From: Methylococcaceae bacterium | GTDB lineage: Bacteria; Pseudomonadota; Gammaproteobacteria; Methylococcales; Methylomonadaceae | Assembly: GCA_013141375.1 (NCBI GenBank) | Contig: JABFRC010000260.1 | Span: 1-52,612 of the forward strand | Direction: 5' to 3' | DNA length: 52,612 bases | Part shown: in pieces, positions 17,575-27,915 of the stretch | How the letters are laid out: every line of letters starts with the position of its first letter | Position numbering within the stretch: position 1 is the stretch's first letter | Notes under the pieces: model-generated | What the model was told of the DNA's origin: nothing | Database searches by the model: none | The model's input: only the letters and a program-made list of their open reading frames with translations | Made by a program: the position numbers and the translations under genes

Positions 17575-18435
17575 ATGAAACGTCTTTTTTATGCTTTACC
17601 AGTATTGGTAATGCCGCTGTTTTCCCAAAGCGCTGATGCTTTGGTGATTTCTACTAGCACAAATGCAACTTCACTAGCTAATACATTAGCAGGAAGCGGA
17701 ATTACAGTAACAAGTGCATCATTGATTGGGGCGCCTACTCAGCAAGGCACTTTTACAGATGGATTAAGCAGTGGCTTGGGTATTGATACGGGTGTGATTT
17801 TAACAAGCGGTAATGCAACATTAGCGCCTGGCCCTAATAATTCAGCGGGTATATCTGCGTCTACCGGGACAGGAACAAATGCTCAGTTGAATGGTTTACT
17901 TCCTTCAGGTTCTACAACTAATGACCAGAATCAACTGTCATTTTCATTTACAAGCAACACGGGCGATCTTTTCTTTCAATATCAATTTGCATCTGAAGAA
18001 TATAACGAGTTCGTTAATTCAAAATACAATGATGTGTTCGGATTTTTTGTGGATGGCGTTAATATAGCTCTTGTTCCAGGCACTACGACTCCGGTTTCAA
18101 TCAATACTATTAATGGTGGAAATCCGTTTACCGGTGTTGGCCCTAATAGTGGATATTATGTAAATAACAGCCAGACTACTCCCCTTTATAACATTCAATA
18201 CGACGGCTTTACAAAAGTGTTAGTGGCCAGTATTTTAGGATTGGCAGCAGGCGAACACACTATAAATTTAGCTATCGCTGATACTGAGGATACAGCTCTT
18301 GACTCTGCGGTGTTTCTAAAAGCTGGTAGTTTTACAGACACAAAGCCAAATGTACCAGAGCCTGCAACTTTGGCTATGTTGGGCTTGGGATTCGCTGGGT
18401 TTGGCGCTATGCGGCGTAAAAATAAAAAGGGTTAA
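17575..18435 (+). CDS. PEP-CTERM, choice-of-anchor L domain protein
   Basis: A 286-residue exported protein. ATG 17575 follows TTGGAGAAA and begins a Sec signal peptide of about 23 residues. The body matches choice-of-anchor L proteins (for example FQFASEEYNEFVNSKYNDVF-like sequence in the middle, here YQFASEEYNEF, and LAIADTEDTALDSAVFL near the end). The C terminus is a full PEP-CTERM sorting signal: VPEPATL, a hydrophobic helix, then RRKNKKG. Such proteins are thought to be processed by exosortase and delivered to the cell surface or extracellular matrix. No exosortase gene is in the window. The gene stands alone, with a sigma-54-type promoter upstream and a hairpin downstream. Confidence 0.92.
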   Translation: MKRLFYALPVLVMPLFSQSADALVISTSTNATSLANTLAGSGITVTSASLIGAPTQQGTFTDGLSSGLGIDTGVILTSGNATLAPGPNNSAGISASTGTGTNAQLNGLLPSGSTTNDQNQLSFSFTSNTGDLFFQYQFASEEYNEFVNSKYNDVFGFFVDGVNIALVPGTTTPVSINTINGGNPFTGVGPNSGYYVNNSQTTPLYNIQYDGFTKVLVASILGLAAGEHTINLAIADTEDTALDSAVFLKAGSFTDTKPNVPEPATLAMLGLGFAGFGAMRRKNKKG

Positions 18436-18448
18436 TTAGAGGGTCTAA

Positions 18449-18474
18449 GGTGGGTTACCGTTTGGTAACCCACC
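18449..18474. terminator. Hairpin after the PEP-CTERM gene
   Basis: A perfect 11-bp stem GGTGGGTTACC / GGTAACCCACC with a 4-base loop begins 13 bp after the stop codon. No U-tract follows, so it is either a weak terminator, an mRNA 3' stabiliser, or a copy of a dispersed palindromic repeat. Confidence 0.55.
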
Positions 18475-18538
18475 ACAGCTGACATAAGTTAATTGAACTG
18501 GTTAGTTCGCCAACTCTTAAAACCAAATACCCATTTTT

Positions 18539-19102
18539 TTACAATATCTTTAATATTTCCGGCAAAAAAAACTCACTCACCAGCATTTCTCGTTGGGCGA
18601 TTGAGTAAACTGTACTTCTTCCCCAAATTGCTTCCTTGATATTGCCTTTCTCCCGCGCTGGCTCAGTCCACATATTGGGCTGGATTAAGCTGATGTTTGA
18701 ATTCAGCCGTTGCAGCTTAGGATAAGAAAAAATCACCTCACCCAGTGGTCGGCTACCCAGATGGGATAAATTGCTTTTGGCGATTTTTATGGTGTGCCTG
18801 GGAATGATGGTTCTGGCTAGAATCAATGGTTTGTTATCGGCATGCAGCATGACTTCACGAACCAGGCAGTAATGATGTTCCGGGCTTTTCAGCAGTCGTC
18901 TTTCATCTAAAAAAGGTGATTGCCAGCCTTGAAATAACACCGTTACTTTAACGCGGTTACCGTAGAAATTTCGCAAACGCTGCGTAAGAGAGCCGAGTTC
19001 ATAAGTCCAGGATTGCACTGCAATAGGCAAAGTGTGGCGAATTCCTTGACGATTCTTTTGCCATGTTGGTGCTTCAATAAATAAATAGCTTCGGGTGCTC
19101 AA
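18539..19102 (-). CDS. ubiC: Chorismate lyase
   Basis: Splits chorismate to 4-hydroxybenzoate and pyruvate, the first step of ubiquinone synthesis. The 187-residue length fits. UbiC-type motifs are seen in order: SWTYELGSLTQRL, LVREVML, ARTIIP, LGSRPLGEVIF, and the C-terminal WGRSTVY...SEFFLP. It lies 6 bp downstream of recG on the same strand and probably ends that transcript. The usual partner ubiA is not adjacent. Confidence 0.9.
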   Translation of the reverse strand: MSTRSYLFIEAPTWQKNRQGIRHTLPIAVQSWTYELGSLTQRLRNFYGNRVKVTVLFQGWQSPFLDERRLLKSPEHHYCLVREVMLHADNKPLILARTIIPRHTIKIAKSNLSHLGSRPLGEVIFSYPKLQRLNSNISLIQPNMWTEPAREKGNIKEAIWGRSTVYSIAQREMLVSEFFLPEILKIL

Positions 19103-19108
19103 GCGCGA

Positions 19109-21190
19109 TCAAACCTCGGAATATTCGGTAGCATGGCCCAACCAGCGATCGATGAGCGGCTGGATTGCGTGGGGTGAATTGATAAAAAACTGTTCGCCAA
19201 TTTGCGTGATGCTATCCAGTAAATCTGCATCGCGACTCAGGTCGGCAATTTTAAACTGCATTTGTCCTGTTTGTCGGGTGCCCATGACTTCGCCGGGACC
19301 GCGCAGTTCCAGATCTTTTTCGGCGATTACAAAGCCGTCGTTGCTGTCTCGCAATACGCCCAATCGGTGACGGGCGGTATCGGACAATGGTGATTGGTAC
19401 ATCAGCAGGCAAAAGCTGGCATCGCTGCCTCGACCAACGCGGCCGCGTAACTGATGGAGTTGCGAAAGCCCTAGGCGTTCCGGGTTTTCGATAATCATCA
19501 AGCCGGCATTGGGCACGTCAACGCCGACTTCTATCACTGTGGTTGCGACCAGTAAATCAACATTGTGTTGTTTGAAGGCCTGCATGATCGCGTCTTTTTC
19601 GGCGGATTTCATCCGGCCATGAATCAAACCAATTCGCACATTCGGCAATGCCTGCATCAGGTATTCGGCTGTTTTTTCGGCGGCCTGGCACTGTAAAACT
19701 TCGGATTCTTCGATGAGTGTGCAGACCCAATAGACTTGCTTTTTTTTAGTCACCCAGTTGTTGATGCGCTCGACCACTTCGTCGCGGCGCTCATTCGGAA
19801 TCACGCTGGTGACTACTGGCTGCCTGCCTGGCGGTAGTTCGTCAATAATGGAAATATCCAGATCTGAATATTGCAGCATCGCCAAGGTGCGAGGAATCGG
19901 GGTGGCTGTCATCACCAGTTGATGAGGCCTGATACCGCCTTGTTGGCCTTTTTCCCTCAGTGCCATGCGTTGATGCACGCCAAAACGGTGCTGCTCATCA
20001 ATGATGATCAGTCCCAAACGATTAAAGGTTACTGCTTCTTGAAACAAGGCATGCGTACCGATAATTATACCGGCACTGCCATCAGCCAATGCTTGCAAGG
20101 CGATTTTACGGGCATTACCTTTGATGTTGCCGGTTAGAAATAGCACTTGGGTGTCAAAGCTATCAAACCAGCCAGTGAAATTTCGAAAATGTTGTTCGGC
20201 TAATAACTCGGTGGGTGCCATTACAGCCACTTGATATCCGGCCGATAATGCCAGCATGGCCGCGTAGGCGGCGACGACGGTTTTACCTGAGCCAACATCC
20301 CCCTGAACCAAACGCATCATCGGATGAGCGTGTTTGAAATCCGCTTCAATATCGGCAATGACTCTTTGTTGTGCGCCGGTTAAGTGAAAGGGCAGTGAGT
20401 TCAAAAAGTGGGTGCTGCTAATCGGATCGCGGATAAAAACCGGCGCTTGCCAGGCTTTGGTCTTATACCGCGTTTGCTGTAGGGTCAGGTGATGCGTTAA
20501 TAATTCTTCAAAAGCCAGCCGTTTTAATGCGGGAACGCGGCCATTTTGCAACGCTTCAACAGACACCGATTCATCAGGCGCATGTAGGGTCTGTATGGCC
20601 TCGCTTAAGGAGGGATAGCTGAATTGTTTTAACACTGACTCAGGAATCCAATCGGCCAAGTCAGCATTGCAAAGCGCCAACGCTTGCTTGATGGCCTTGC
20701 GTAACTGGTGCTGATTTAAGCCTTCAGTTAACGGATAGACAGGAGTAAGTCTGGAATCGGTGACATCTTGCTCGGGATCACTGAGAATTTTGTATTCAGG
20801 ATGCACCATTTCCAGACCCGCATAACCGAAACGGGCTTCAGCAAAACAGCTGATGACCGTGCCGGGCTTGAATAAATTATGCTGGCTGGCGGTGTAATGA
20901 AAAAATTTCAGCGTGATAAATCCGGAGCCGTCGCTGATGCGGCAAATCAAGCTGCTGCGACCTTTTGGCAGCATATCGGTAAATTCGATTGTGCCTTTTA
21001 TCAACGCACTCATGCCGGCAGTCAGAGAACCGATGGGGGTTACTCGGGTACGATCTTCGTAGCGATGTGGCAGATGGAAAAGCAAGTCCTGAACAACTCT
21101 GATGCCCAATTTTTCAAGGCGATGAGCAGTTTGGGCGCCAATGCCCGTCAATGTTGCAACCGATTTGCTCAAATTGTTAGTTGCGGACAT
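19109..21190 (-). CDS. recG: ATP-dependent DNA helicase RecG
   Basis: A branch-migration helicase that processes stalled forks and recombination intermediates. The 693-residue length is normal. An N-terminal wedge/OB region (about residues 60-150) is followed by the helicase core: Walker A GDVGSGKT at 297-304, DEQHRFG (motif II), TATPIPRTL (motif III), and QLRGRVGRGSDASFCLL near the C terminus. It follows ridA by 24 bp in the rpoZ-spoT-ridA-recG-ubiC series. Confidence 0.97.
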   Translation of the reverse strand: MSATNNLSKSVATLTGIGAQTAHRLEKLGIRVVQDLLFHLPHRYEDRTRVTPIGSLTAGMSALIKGTIEFTDMLPKGRSSLICRISDGSGFITLKFFHYTASQHNLFKPGTVISCFAEARFGYAGLEMVHPEYKILSDPEQDVTDSRLTPVYPLTEGLNQHQLRKAIKQALALCNADLADWIPESVLKQFSYPSLSEAIQTLHAPDESVSVEALQNGRVPALKRLAFEELLTHHLTLQQTRYKTKAWQAPVFIRDPISSTHFLNSLPFHLTGAQQRVIADIEADFKHAHPMMRLVQGDVGSGKTVVAAYAAMLALSAGYQVAVMAPTELLAEQHFRNFTGWFDSFDTQVLFLTGNIKGNARKIALQALADGSAGIIIGTHALFQEAVTFNRLGLIIIDEQHRFGVHQRMALREKGQQGGIRPHQLVMTATPIPRTLAMLQYSDLDISIIDELPPGRQPVVTSVIPNERRDEVVERINNWVTKKKQVYWVCTLIEESEVLQCQAAEKTAEYLMQALPNVRIGLIHGRMKSAEKDAIMQAFKQHNVDLLVATTVIEVGVDVPNAGLMIIENPERLGLSQLHQLRGRVGRGSDASFCLLMYQSPLSDTARHRLGVLRDSNDGFVIAEKDLELRGPGEVMGTRQTGQMQFKIADLSRDADLLDSITQIGEQFFINSPHAIQPLIDRWLGHATEYSEV

Positions 21191-21214
21191 TGACGAGCGA
21201 ATAGAATTAGCGAT

Positions 21215-21616
21215 TTACAGCGGATATTCCTGGGGTTCCAAATGCATCACAGCATCCATTTCTACCGCAGCACCTTTAGGTAAGGCAGCCACGCCAAGTG
21301 CGGCTCTGGCTGGATAAGGCTGTTGAAAATAGCGTCCCATGATTTCATTAACGACCGGAAAGTCGCCAAGGTCGGTTAAATACACGTTCAACTTAACGAT
21401 GTCGGAAAAACTACCGCCTGCAGCCACCGCAACGGCTTGTAAATTATCGAAGACCTGAGCAATTTGCGCGGCGATATCGCCGTCGACTAAAACCATCGTC
21501 GACGGAACTAAGGGGATTTGCCCGGATAAATAAACAGTGCGGCCAACTTTTACAGCTTGAGAATAAGTGCCGATAGCTTGAGGTGCGAGCGGAGTTTGGA
21601 TGATTTCTTTAGTCAT
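21215..21616 (-). CDS. ridA: RidA family reactive imine/enamine deaminase
   Basis: A 133-residue protein of the RidA/YjgF/UK114 family, which hydrolyses reactive 2-aminoacrylate and related enamines from PLP enzymes. The family pattern is clear: [12 protein letters not shown] near the start, [19 protein letters not shown], and [15 protein letters not shown], whose arginine is the substrate-binding residue. Acidic E near the end (VEMDAVM) is also in place. It lies between spoT and recG on the same strand; its presence here, where some genera have trmH, is common. Confidence 0.93.
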   Translation of the reverse strand: MTKEIIQTPLAPQAIGTYSQAVKVGRTVYLSGQIPLVPSTMVLVDGDIAAQIAQVFDNLQAVAVAAGGSFSDIVKLNVYLTDLGDFPVVNEIMGRYFQQPYPARAALGVAALPKGAAVEMDAVMHLEPQEYPL

Positions 21617-21720
21617 GGTTATGGGCTTAAGGTTGTTATGGAGTTAGATGTCGATATTTTATACTTAACATCCTGGAAGCGCAGCTAACAGTAGGTTCCA
21701 GTTGTTGAACGGGTAGACGC

Positions 21721-23886
21721 TTAAGCTTTAACCCGGGTGATTTTTAAGGCGATGGGCAGTTCTTTCAAACGACGGATGATTTTGGCTAAGTGGACGCGAT
21801 CTTGGACGGTGAGGGTAATCAGGTCGACGCAGATGCGATCATCCTGATCAATCACCGTCACATTTTCGATGTTGGAATCCAGATTCGAAATGGTTGAGGC
21901 AATGGTCGCCAATGCGCCGCGTTCATTGAGCACGCTGATGCGCAGTTCGACAGAAAAATCGCCGACAACATCCGGCGACCATTCCACATCCAGCCAGTTG
22001 TTTTGTTTTTTTCGATCAACATTACGGTTGTGACAGGCGTGATGGTGAACCACGATGCCTTTGCCGGGATTAAAAAAACCGATAATCGAATCACCCGGAA
22101 TAGGGCGGCAGCATTTCGCCAGTGTGATGACCATGCCCTCAGTGCCCTTGATGATCAACGGTGTTTTGTGAGACGTTTCATGATCATCAAGTTTGACTGC
22201 CGCGCTGACATCATCTTGAGTCAGGCGTTTGGCAATCAGTAAAGGCATTTTATTACCCAAACCGATGTCTTCCAACAGATTGTCGATAGAGGCTAGGTCC
22301 AGCGATTTCAGCAATATCTGGATTTTCGATTCGTCGATATTATCCAAATGCGCGTTTAGCGCCTGTAATTCTTTTTCCAGCAAACGACGACCTAAAGAGA
22401 TGGCCTCTTGCTGTTTGAAATGCTTTAGGTAGTTACGAATACCTGAACGGGCTTTGGCGGTGATGACATAGTTAAGCCATAGCGGGTTGGGTCTTGCCCA
22501 GGGGGCGGTGACGATTTCCACGGTCACGCCATTTTCCAATTTGCTTTGTAGCGGCACCAGTTGCTTGTCAATTCGGGCGGATACACAGGCATTGCCCAAA
22601 TCGGTATGCACGGCGTAAGCAAAATCGACAATAGTTGCTCCGCGGGGCAGTTTAATGATCGCGCCATTCGGGGTGAACACGAACACTTCCTGTGGAAATA
22701 AATCGACCTTGAGGTTTTCGATAAACTCGAGCGAATCGCCGGCAGATTTTTGAATCTCCAGCAGATCTTTCAGCCATTCATTGGCGCGATCCTGAAATTT
22801 GGGTGCTTTGTCATCTTCGGACTTATACAGCCAATGCGCCGCAATGCCGGATTCCGACATGCGATGCATGTCATGGGTGCGAATTTGAATTTCTATCGGT
22901 ACGCCAAACGGCCCCATCACGATGGAGTGCAATGATTGATAGCCATTGGCTTTGGGCAACGCAATGTAGTCTTTAAAGCGGCCTGGAATGGGCTTGTAGA
23001 GGTTATGCATGACGCCCAAAACCCGGTAACAATTATCCACGTTCTCGCACAGAATTCTGAAGGCATAGACATCAAATACATCAGCCAGGGAATTTTTGCT
23101 GAGCATTTTTTTGTAAATGCTGTAAATGTTTTTTTCTCTGCCGACGACCTCGCAGGGCAAACCCGATTCTTTCAGTCGGTTCTTTATCGAGTTTTCAATG
23201 GTTTGCACCAGTTCTCGTCGGTTACCGCGGGCTTTTTTGATGGCTTTGTTAATGACCGCATAACGCATCGGATACATGGCGGCCAAGCTTAACGATTCGA
23301 GCTTTTGCTGAATACTGCGCATGCCTAAACGGTTGGCAATCGGCGCGTAGATGTCCAATGTTTCTCGTGCGATGCGGCGTCGTTTGGCAGGTGCCATTAC
23401 GACCAGCGTTTGCATGTTATGCAGGCGGTCTGCCAATTTGACAATGATGACGCGCAAATCTTTGGCCATCGCCATAAACATTTTACGGACGTTTTCCGCT
23501 TGTGCTTCGGCGTGGGATTTATGGTCAATCTGGGTGAGTTTGGTAACACCATCGACCAAGTCGGCAACTTCTGAGTTAAACAGATCAGCCAGTTCGGATT
23601 TGCTGACTAGGGTATCTTCAACCACATCGTGCAATAGCGCTGCCATGATGCCGCTGGCGTCCATGTGCATGTCGGCCAGGATAATGGCCACGGATACCGG
23701 ATGGCAGATATAGGCTTCGCCGGTTTTACGAAATTGTCCGGAATGTGCGTTGGCGCCGAACTCGTAAGCGCGAACACAATCTTGAATTTGTGCTGAATCC
23801 AGATAACCGGACAGAGAGTCACACAAACGTCGTACCAATTTATCTTGGGGACGTTCGGTATCAATTGTCTCGGCTACCAGGGACAT
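21721..23886 (-). CDS. spoT: Bifunctional (p)ppGpp synthase/hydrolase SpoT
   Basis: Makes and degrades the stringent-response alarmone (p)ppGpp. The 721-residue protein has an N-terminal HD hydrolase domain with intact H86-D87 and E90-D91 (HDVVEDT), a synthetase domain (DVFDVYAFRIL, GRFKDYIALPKANGYQSLH), a TGS domain (LFPQEVFVFTPNGA), and a C-terminal ACT domain. The intact HD motif separates it from RelA, in which this motif is degenerate. It follows rpoZ by 13 bp, the standard gammaproteobacterial order, although gmk is not upstream. Confidence 0.97.
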   Translation of the reverse strand: MSLVAETIDTERPQDKLVRRLCDSLSGYLDSAQIQDCVRAYEFGANAHSGQFRKTGEAYICHPVSVAIILADMHMDASGIMAALLHDVVEDTLVSKSELADLFNSEVADLVDGVTKLTQIDHKSHAEAQAENVRKMFMAMAKDLRVIIVKLADRLHNMQTLVVMAPAKRRRIARETLDIYAPIANRLGMRSIQQKLESLSLAAMYPMRYAVINKAIKKARGNRRELVQTIENSIKNRLKESGLPCEVVGREKNIYSIYKKMLSKNSLADVFDVYAFRILCENVDNCYRVLGVMHNLYKPIPGRFKDYIALPKANGYQSLHSIVMGPFGVPIEIQIRTHDMHRMSESGIAAHWLYKSEDDKAPKFQDRANEWLKDLLEIQKSAGDSLEFIENLKVDLFPQEVFVFTPNGAIIKLPRGATIVDFAYAVHTDLGNACVSARIDKQLVPLQSKLENGVTVEIVTAPWARPNPLWLNYVITAKARSGIRNYLKHFKQQEAISLGRRLLEKELQALNAHLDNIDESKIQILLKSLDLASIDNLLEDIGLGNKMPLLIAKRLTQDDVSAAVKLDDHETSHKTPLIIKGTEGMVITLAKCCRPIPGDSIIGFFNPGKGIVVHHHACHNRNVDRKKQNNWLDVEWSPDVVGDFSVELRISVLNERGALATIASTISNLDSNIENVTVIDQDDRICVDLITLTVQDRVHLAKIIRRLKELPIALKITRVKA

Positions 23887-23899
23887 AGCAGTAAGCGGT

Positions 23900-24169
23900 T
23901 TAGAATGTAGTTAATTGCAGGTGCAATTGCTCTTGTTCGCGATCACGTTGATGGCTATCGGGAATGCGGTGCAATGATGCAATGTTATCTGGTGTGACAT
24001 GACCGGCGGCAATTTCGCGTAATGCCAAAACGGTATCTTTGTCTTTAAGGCGCGGTAAAAACTCGGTCGCACCATGCTGAAGTTGACGAGCGCGTTCGCT
24101 GGCAAGCAATACCAGTTTGAAACGGTTTTCAACATTTCCTAAGCAATCTTCAATTGTAACTCTGGCCAT
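23900..24169 (-). CDS. rpoZ: RNA polymerase omega subunit
   Basis: An 89-residue small subunit of RNA polymerase that helps fold beta' and forms part of a ppGpp site. The N-terminal [10 protein letters not shown]...[16 protein letters not shown] pattern is diagnostic, followed by [18 protein letters not shown] lies upstream of the ATG. It directly precedes spoT. It lies 63 bp downstream of pgk rather than downstream of gmk, its more usual neighbour. Confidence 0.97.
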   Translation of the reverse strand: MARVTIEDCLGNVENRFKLVLLASERARQLQHGATEFLPRLKDKDTVLALREIAAGHVTPDNIASLHRIPDSHQRDREQEQLHLQLTTF

Positions 24170-24232
24170 TTTATTTCCTAAATGAAGGGGTTTGTATCGA
24201 AGGCCAGGTCAAAAAAACCTGGCAAGATGAAG

Positions 24233-25405
24233 CTAACTCTGTGATTTTAACACAGAAACTGCTGGTAATTCCTTGCCTTCCAGAAATTCCAAAAAGGCGC
24301 CGCCACCGGTAGAGGTATATGACACTTTATCCTGAATGCCGTATTTGTCTATGGCAGCTAAGGTGTCGCCACCACCGGCAATTGAAAAAGCCGGGCTCTC
24401 GGCTATTGCCGTTGCTAAAGCCATCGTACCGTTGCCGAATTGGTCAAATTCAAAGACGCCGACCGGGCCGTTCCCGACGATAGTACCGGCGGTTTTTAAA
24501 ATGGCGGCGTATTGCTTGGCGGTTTCGGGCCCGATGTCCATGATCATGTCATCAGCTTCGACATCGGCAACATTTTTGACGGTTGCCACGGCGGTTTCTG
24601 AAAATTCTTTGGCGCAGACCACATCGACAGGGATGGGGATGTCCGAGCCGTTGCTCTTTGCCTCGGCAATTAACTGCCGTGCGTTTTCCAACAGATCGGG
24701 TTCGTACAATGATTTTCCGACCGGAAAGCCTGCCGCCGCAATAAAAGTATTGGCAATGCCGCCGCCGACAATTAATTGATCGACTTTTTCCGATAGTGAT
24801 TTCAATACAGTTAACTTGGTAGAAACTTTGGAACCACCAACGATAGCGACCAGCGGCCGGGCAGGGGTTTCCAGCGCTTTGCCCAGCGCATCCAGTTCAC
24901 TGGCTAACAACGGACCGGCGCAAGCAATCGGGGCGAACTTGGCGACGCTATGGGTTGAAGCCTGTGCTCTGTGCGCGGTGCCAAAGGCATCCATCACAAA
25001 CACGTCGCAGAGTGCGGCCATTTTTTTGCCCAGCTCATCATTGTTTTTGCCTTCACCAGCGTTAAAACGCACGTTTTCGCACAGAACGACTTCACCAGGT
25101 TGAATGGTAATACCGTTGATCCAGTCTTTTTCCAGTCTGACCGGTTTCCCCAGCAAACTCGCCAAGCGTTCAGCGACTGGTTTTAATGAAGATTCTTCAT
25201 CATATTGGCCTTCAACCGGGCGGCCCAGATGCGATAGCAATATGACTGCGGCGCCTTTTGCCAAGGCGGTTTCAATAGTGGGAAGGCTGGCTTGAATGCG
25301 AATATCGCTAGTCACCTGACCGTTTTTTACCGGTACATTCAAATCCTGGCGTATTAACACGCGTTTGCCTGATAAATCCAGATCGACCATACGTTTAATT
25401 GACAT
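24233..25405 (-). CDS. pgk: Phosphoglycerate kinase
   Basis: Transfers phosphate from 1,3-bisphosphoglycerate to ADP in glycolysis, reversibly. The 390-residue length is standard. Motifs include [11 protein letters not shown] near the N terminus, [36 protein letters not shown], and the C-terminal nucleotide loop GGGDTLAAI plus [19 protein letters not shown] lies about nine bases before the ATG. It sits between ubiB and rpoZ; no gap or epd gene is adjacent. Confidence 0.98.
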   Translation of the reverse strand: MSIKRMVDLDLSGKRVLIRQDLNVPVKNGQVTSDIRIQASLPTIETALAKGAAVILLSHLGRPVEGQYDEESSLKPVAERLASLLGKPVRLEKDWINGITIQPGEVVLCENVRFNAGEGKNNDELGKKMAALCDVFVMDAFGTAHRAQASTHSVAKFAPIACAGPLLASELDALGKALETPARPLVAIVGGSKVSTKLTVLKSLSEKVDQLIVGGGIANTFIAAAGFPVGKSLYEPDLLENARQLIAEAKSNGSDIPIPVDVVCAKEFSETAVATVKNVADVEADDMIMDIGPETAKQYAAILKTAGTIVGNGPVGVFEFDQFGNGTMALATAIAESPAFSIAGGGDTLAAIDKYGIQDKVSYTSTGGGAFLEFLEGKELPAVSVLKSQS

Positions 25406-25441
25406 AGTGCTTACTCCTGATTTTTCTTGTTGTAGAGAGGG

Positions 25442-26992
25442 TTATTGAAACCAGATTGCCGCGCTGATAATGGCTGCACTGAGCAGCATGACCCAGCGAG
25501 TAATGCGGTTGTTGGAATTTAATTGTTCATGCAGCATAACGATTTCGCGATGCTGAGCTTCCGACTGCCGCCTTGCCGTGCTGGCATTTTCGAGTGCTTT
25601 AAAGAGTAAGCCCGGAATTTCCGGTATGTGATCGCTCAGTTCCGGGAATTGTTTGATCAGTTTATCAAGCTTGGCTTTCGGGCCCATGCGTTCATGGAAC
25701 CATTTTTCCAGAAACGGTTTGGCGGTCTGCCATAAGTCCAGGTCTGGATAAAGCTGGCGGCCCAAACCTTCAATATTGAGCAGGGTTTTTTGCAGCAACA
25801 CCAATTGCGGCTGCACATGCATATCAAAACGTCTTGCGGTCTGGAATAAGCGCAAAAGCAATTGCCCAAAGGAAATATCTTTTAGCGGCTTTTCAAAAAT
25901 TGGTTCGCAAACGCTGCGAATGGCCGACTCAAATTCTTCAATGCGCGTAGATTCTGCCACCCAGCCTGATTCCACATGCATTTGCGCGACTTTGCGATAA
26001 TCCCGGTTGAAAAATGCCAGGAAGTTTTCGGCTAAATAATGCTGGTCGGACAATGACAGCGAGCCAACGATGCCGAAATCAACGGCAATGTATTTGGCCG
26101 GGAGATCGACAAAAATGTTGCCGGGATGCATGTCGGCATGGAAAAAATTATCGCGGAAAACTTGGGTGAAAAAGATTTCCACGCCGCGTTCGGCCAGTAA
26201 TTTGAAATCTGCACCACCGGCTTTAAGTTGTTCAATGTCGCCGACCGGCACGCCGTGGATGCGTTCCATTACCATGACTTTTTCACGGGTTAATGGCCAG
26301 TGAATTTCGGGGATATAAATAATGTCGGATTTTTCAAAATTGCGGCGTAATTTAGCCGCATTGCCTGCTTCTCTGACCAGATCGAGTTCATCCAACGTGG
26401 TTTTTTCAAATTCTGCAACCACTTCCATCGGGCGCAAGCGTCGGGCGTCGCTCCAGAATTTTTCGGCAAAACGGGCTAGTTCGTAAAGCAGACCAATGTC
26501 TGAGCGGATGCGCTCTTCGATGTCTGGCCGAACGACTTTAACGATGACACTTTCGCCACTATGCAAGGTTGCGGTATGCACTTGGGCGACGGATGCAGAC
26601 GCAAGTGGGTCGCTGCTGAATTCGGCGAAGGCTTCGCTAATTGACATGCCAAGTTGGCTTTCAATGATGCGGCGAGCGACTTCATTAGGGAAGGGCGGTA
26701 CGCGGTCTTGCAGCTTAACCAGTTCGTCAGCAATATCATCCGGGAGCAAATCTTTACGGGTGGATAAGGCCTGGCCAAACTTGACATAAATGGGGCCCAA
26801 GTCTTCCAGCACATGCCTGATTCTGACGGCACGCGGCTCTGCTTCGCGCTTTAGCCAATAGTAAGGTGAAAAAATAGCCAAATAGCGGATTGGACGGAAT
26901 AAATGCGTTTTTAAGACGATTTCGTCCAGGCCATGAAATACTAAAACCCATTGGATATGGATCAGGCGTAATAAAATTTTAGGTCGGATCAC
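25442..26992 (-). CDS. ubiB: Ubiquinone biosynthesis protein UbiB (ABC1/ADCK atypical kinase)
   Basis: A membrane-associated ATPase of the ABC1/ADCK family needed for ubiquinone synthesis. The 516-residue protein has the family's KxGQ motif ([11 protein letters not shown]), the A-rich nucleotide loop SASVAQVH, the catalytic-loop equivalent ADMHPGNIF, and AVDFGIVG in place of DFG. A C-terminal hydrophobic segment (last 25 residues) anchors it in the inner membrane. It is not next to ubiE or ubiJ, its common operon partners, and lies 36 bp upstream of pgk on the same strand. Confidence 0.94.
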   Translation of the reverse strand: MIRPKILLRLIHIQWVLVFHGLDEIVLKTHLFRPIRYLAIFSPYYWLKREAEPRAVRIRHVLEDLGPIYVKFGQALSTRKDLLPDDIADELVKLQDRVPPFPNEVARRIIESQLGMSISEAFAEFSSDPLASASVAQVHTATLHSGESVIVKVVRPDIEERIRSDIGLLYELARFAEKFWSDARRLRPMEVVAEFEKTTLDELDLVREAGNAAKLRRNFEKSDIIYIPEIHWPLTREKVMVMERIHGVPVGDIEQLKAGGADFKLLAERGVEIFFTQVFRDNFFHADMHPGNIFVDLPAKYIAVDFGIVGSLSLSDQHYLAENFLAFFNRDYRKVAQMHVESGWVAESTRIEEFESAIRSVCEPIFEKPLKDISFGQLLLRLFQTARRFDMHVQPQLVLLQKTLLNIEGLGRQLYPDLDLWQTAKPFLEKWFHERMGPKAKLDKLIKQFPELSDHIPEIPGLLFKALENASTARRQSEAQHREIVMLHEQLNSNNRITRWVMLLSAAIISAAIWFQ

Positions 26993-27045
26993 AGTGGGCG
27001 AAAAGGGTAGTGGTTGACGTTGACTGCTTGATTTATGCAGGGCTT

Positions 27046-27080
27046 AAGGTCTGGGAGAATTTGAAACGCTCTCAGACCTT
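27046..27080 (-). terminator. Terminator-like hairpin downstream of dapD
   Basis: A 12-bp near-perfect stem (AAGGTCTGGGAG / CTCTCAGACCTT, with one G-T type mismatch) around an 11-base loop starts nine bases after the dapD stop. Little U-tract follows on the minus strand, so termination strength is uncertain. Confidence 0.5.
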
Positions 27081-27088
27081 AATAAAAT

Positions 27089-27907
27089 TTAATCCCGTAA
27101 CAACTCGTTGATGCCGGTTTTGCTGCGGGTTCTTTCATCTACTTGTTTGATGATGACCGCGCAATACAGGCTATAGCTGCCGTCGGCTGAAGGCAGGTTG
27201 CCTGATACGACGACCGAGCCAGCAGGAATGCGGCCAAAACTGACTTCGCCCGTCATGCGGTTGAAGATTTTAGTGCTTTGACCGATGTAAACGCCCATGG
27301 AGATTACACAGCCGTCTTCAACAATAACGCCTTCAACGATTTCTGAGCGAGCACCGATAAAGCAGTTGTCACCGATGATGGTTGGGCCCGCTTGCAATGG
27401 CTCCAATACGCCGCCAATGCCCACACCACCGGAAAGATGTACGTTTTTACCGATTTGTGCGCAAGAGCCGACGGTGACCCAAGTGTCTACCATGGTGCCG
27501 CTGTCCACATAAGCGCCGATGTTGACGTAAGACGGCATCAAGATCGCGCCGGGCGCAATGTAAGAGCCGCGACGCGCGACGGCATTAGGTACTACGCGCA
27601 CGCCGGCTTTGGAGAAATCTTCTTCTGAATAGTTAGAATATTTACATTCCACTTTGTCGTAGTAACGGGTATTGCCGCCATCCATTAAGCGATTTTCGTT
27701 AATTCTAAATGACAATAACACGGCCTTTTTTAGCCATTGATTGGTCACCCAGTCGCCGTTGATTTTTTCTGCGACGCGGGCTTGCCCACTATCGAGTAGG
27801 TTAATAGCTTCGTTTACGGCGTTGCGGATTTCAGCAGAAACAGTGCTTGGAGTAATGTCAGCGCGCTGTTCAAAGGCTTCGTTAATGATGTTTTCAAGTT
27901 GTGACAT
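27089..27907 (-). CDS. dapD: Tetrahydrodipicolinate N-succinyltransferase
   Basis: Succinylates tetrahydrodipicolinate in the lysine and diaminopimelate pathway. The 272-residue length fits. The protein has a helical N-terminal part and a left-handed beta-helix made of hexapeptide repeats, with typical stretches such as [35 protein letters not shown] and [10 protein letters not shown]. It starts 8 bp after dapC, the enzyme for the next step in the same pathway, so the two are almost certainly co-translated. Confidence 0.97.
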   Translation of the reverse strand: MSQLENIINEAFEQRADITPSTVSAEIRNAVNEAINLLDSGQARVAEKINGDWVTNQWLKKAVLLSFRINENRLMDGGNTRYYDKVECKYSNYSEEDFSKAGVRVVPNAVARRGSYIAPGAILMPSYVNIGAYVDSGTMVDTWVTVGSCAQIGKNVHLSGGVGIGGVLEPLQAGPTIIGDNCFIGARSEIVEGVIVEDGCVISMGVYIGQSTKIFNRMTGEVSFGRIPAGSVVVSGNLPSADGSYSLYCAVIIKQVDERTRSKTGINELLRD

Positions 27908-27915
27908 AGGTTTTT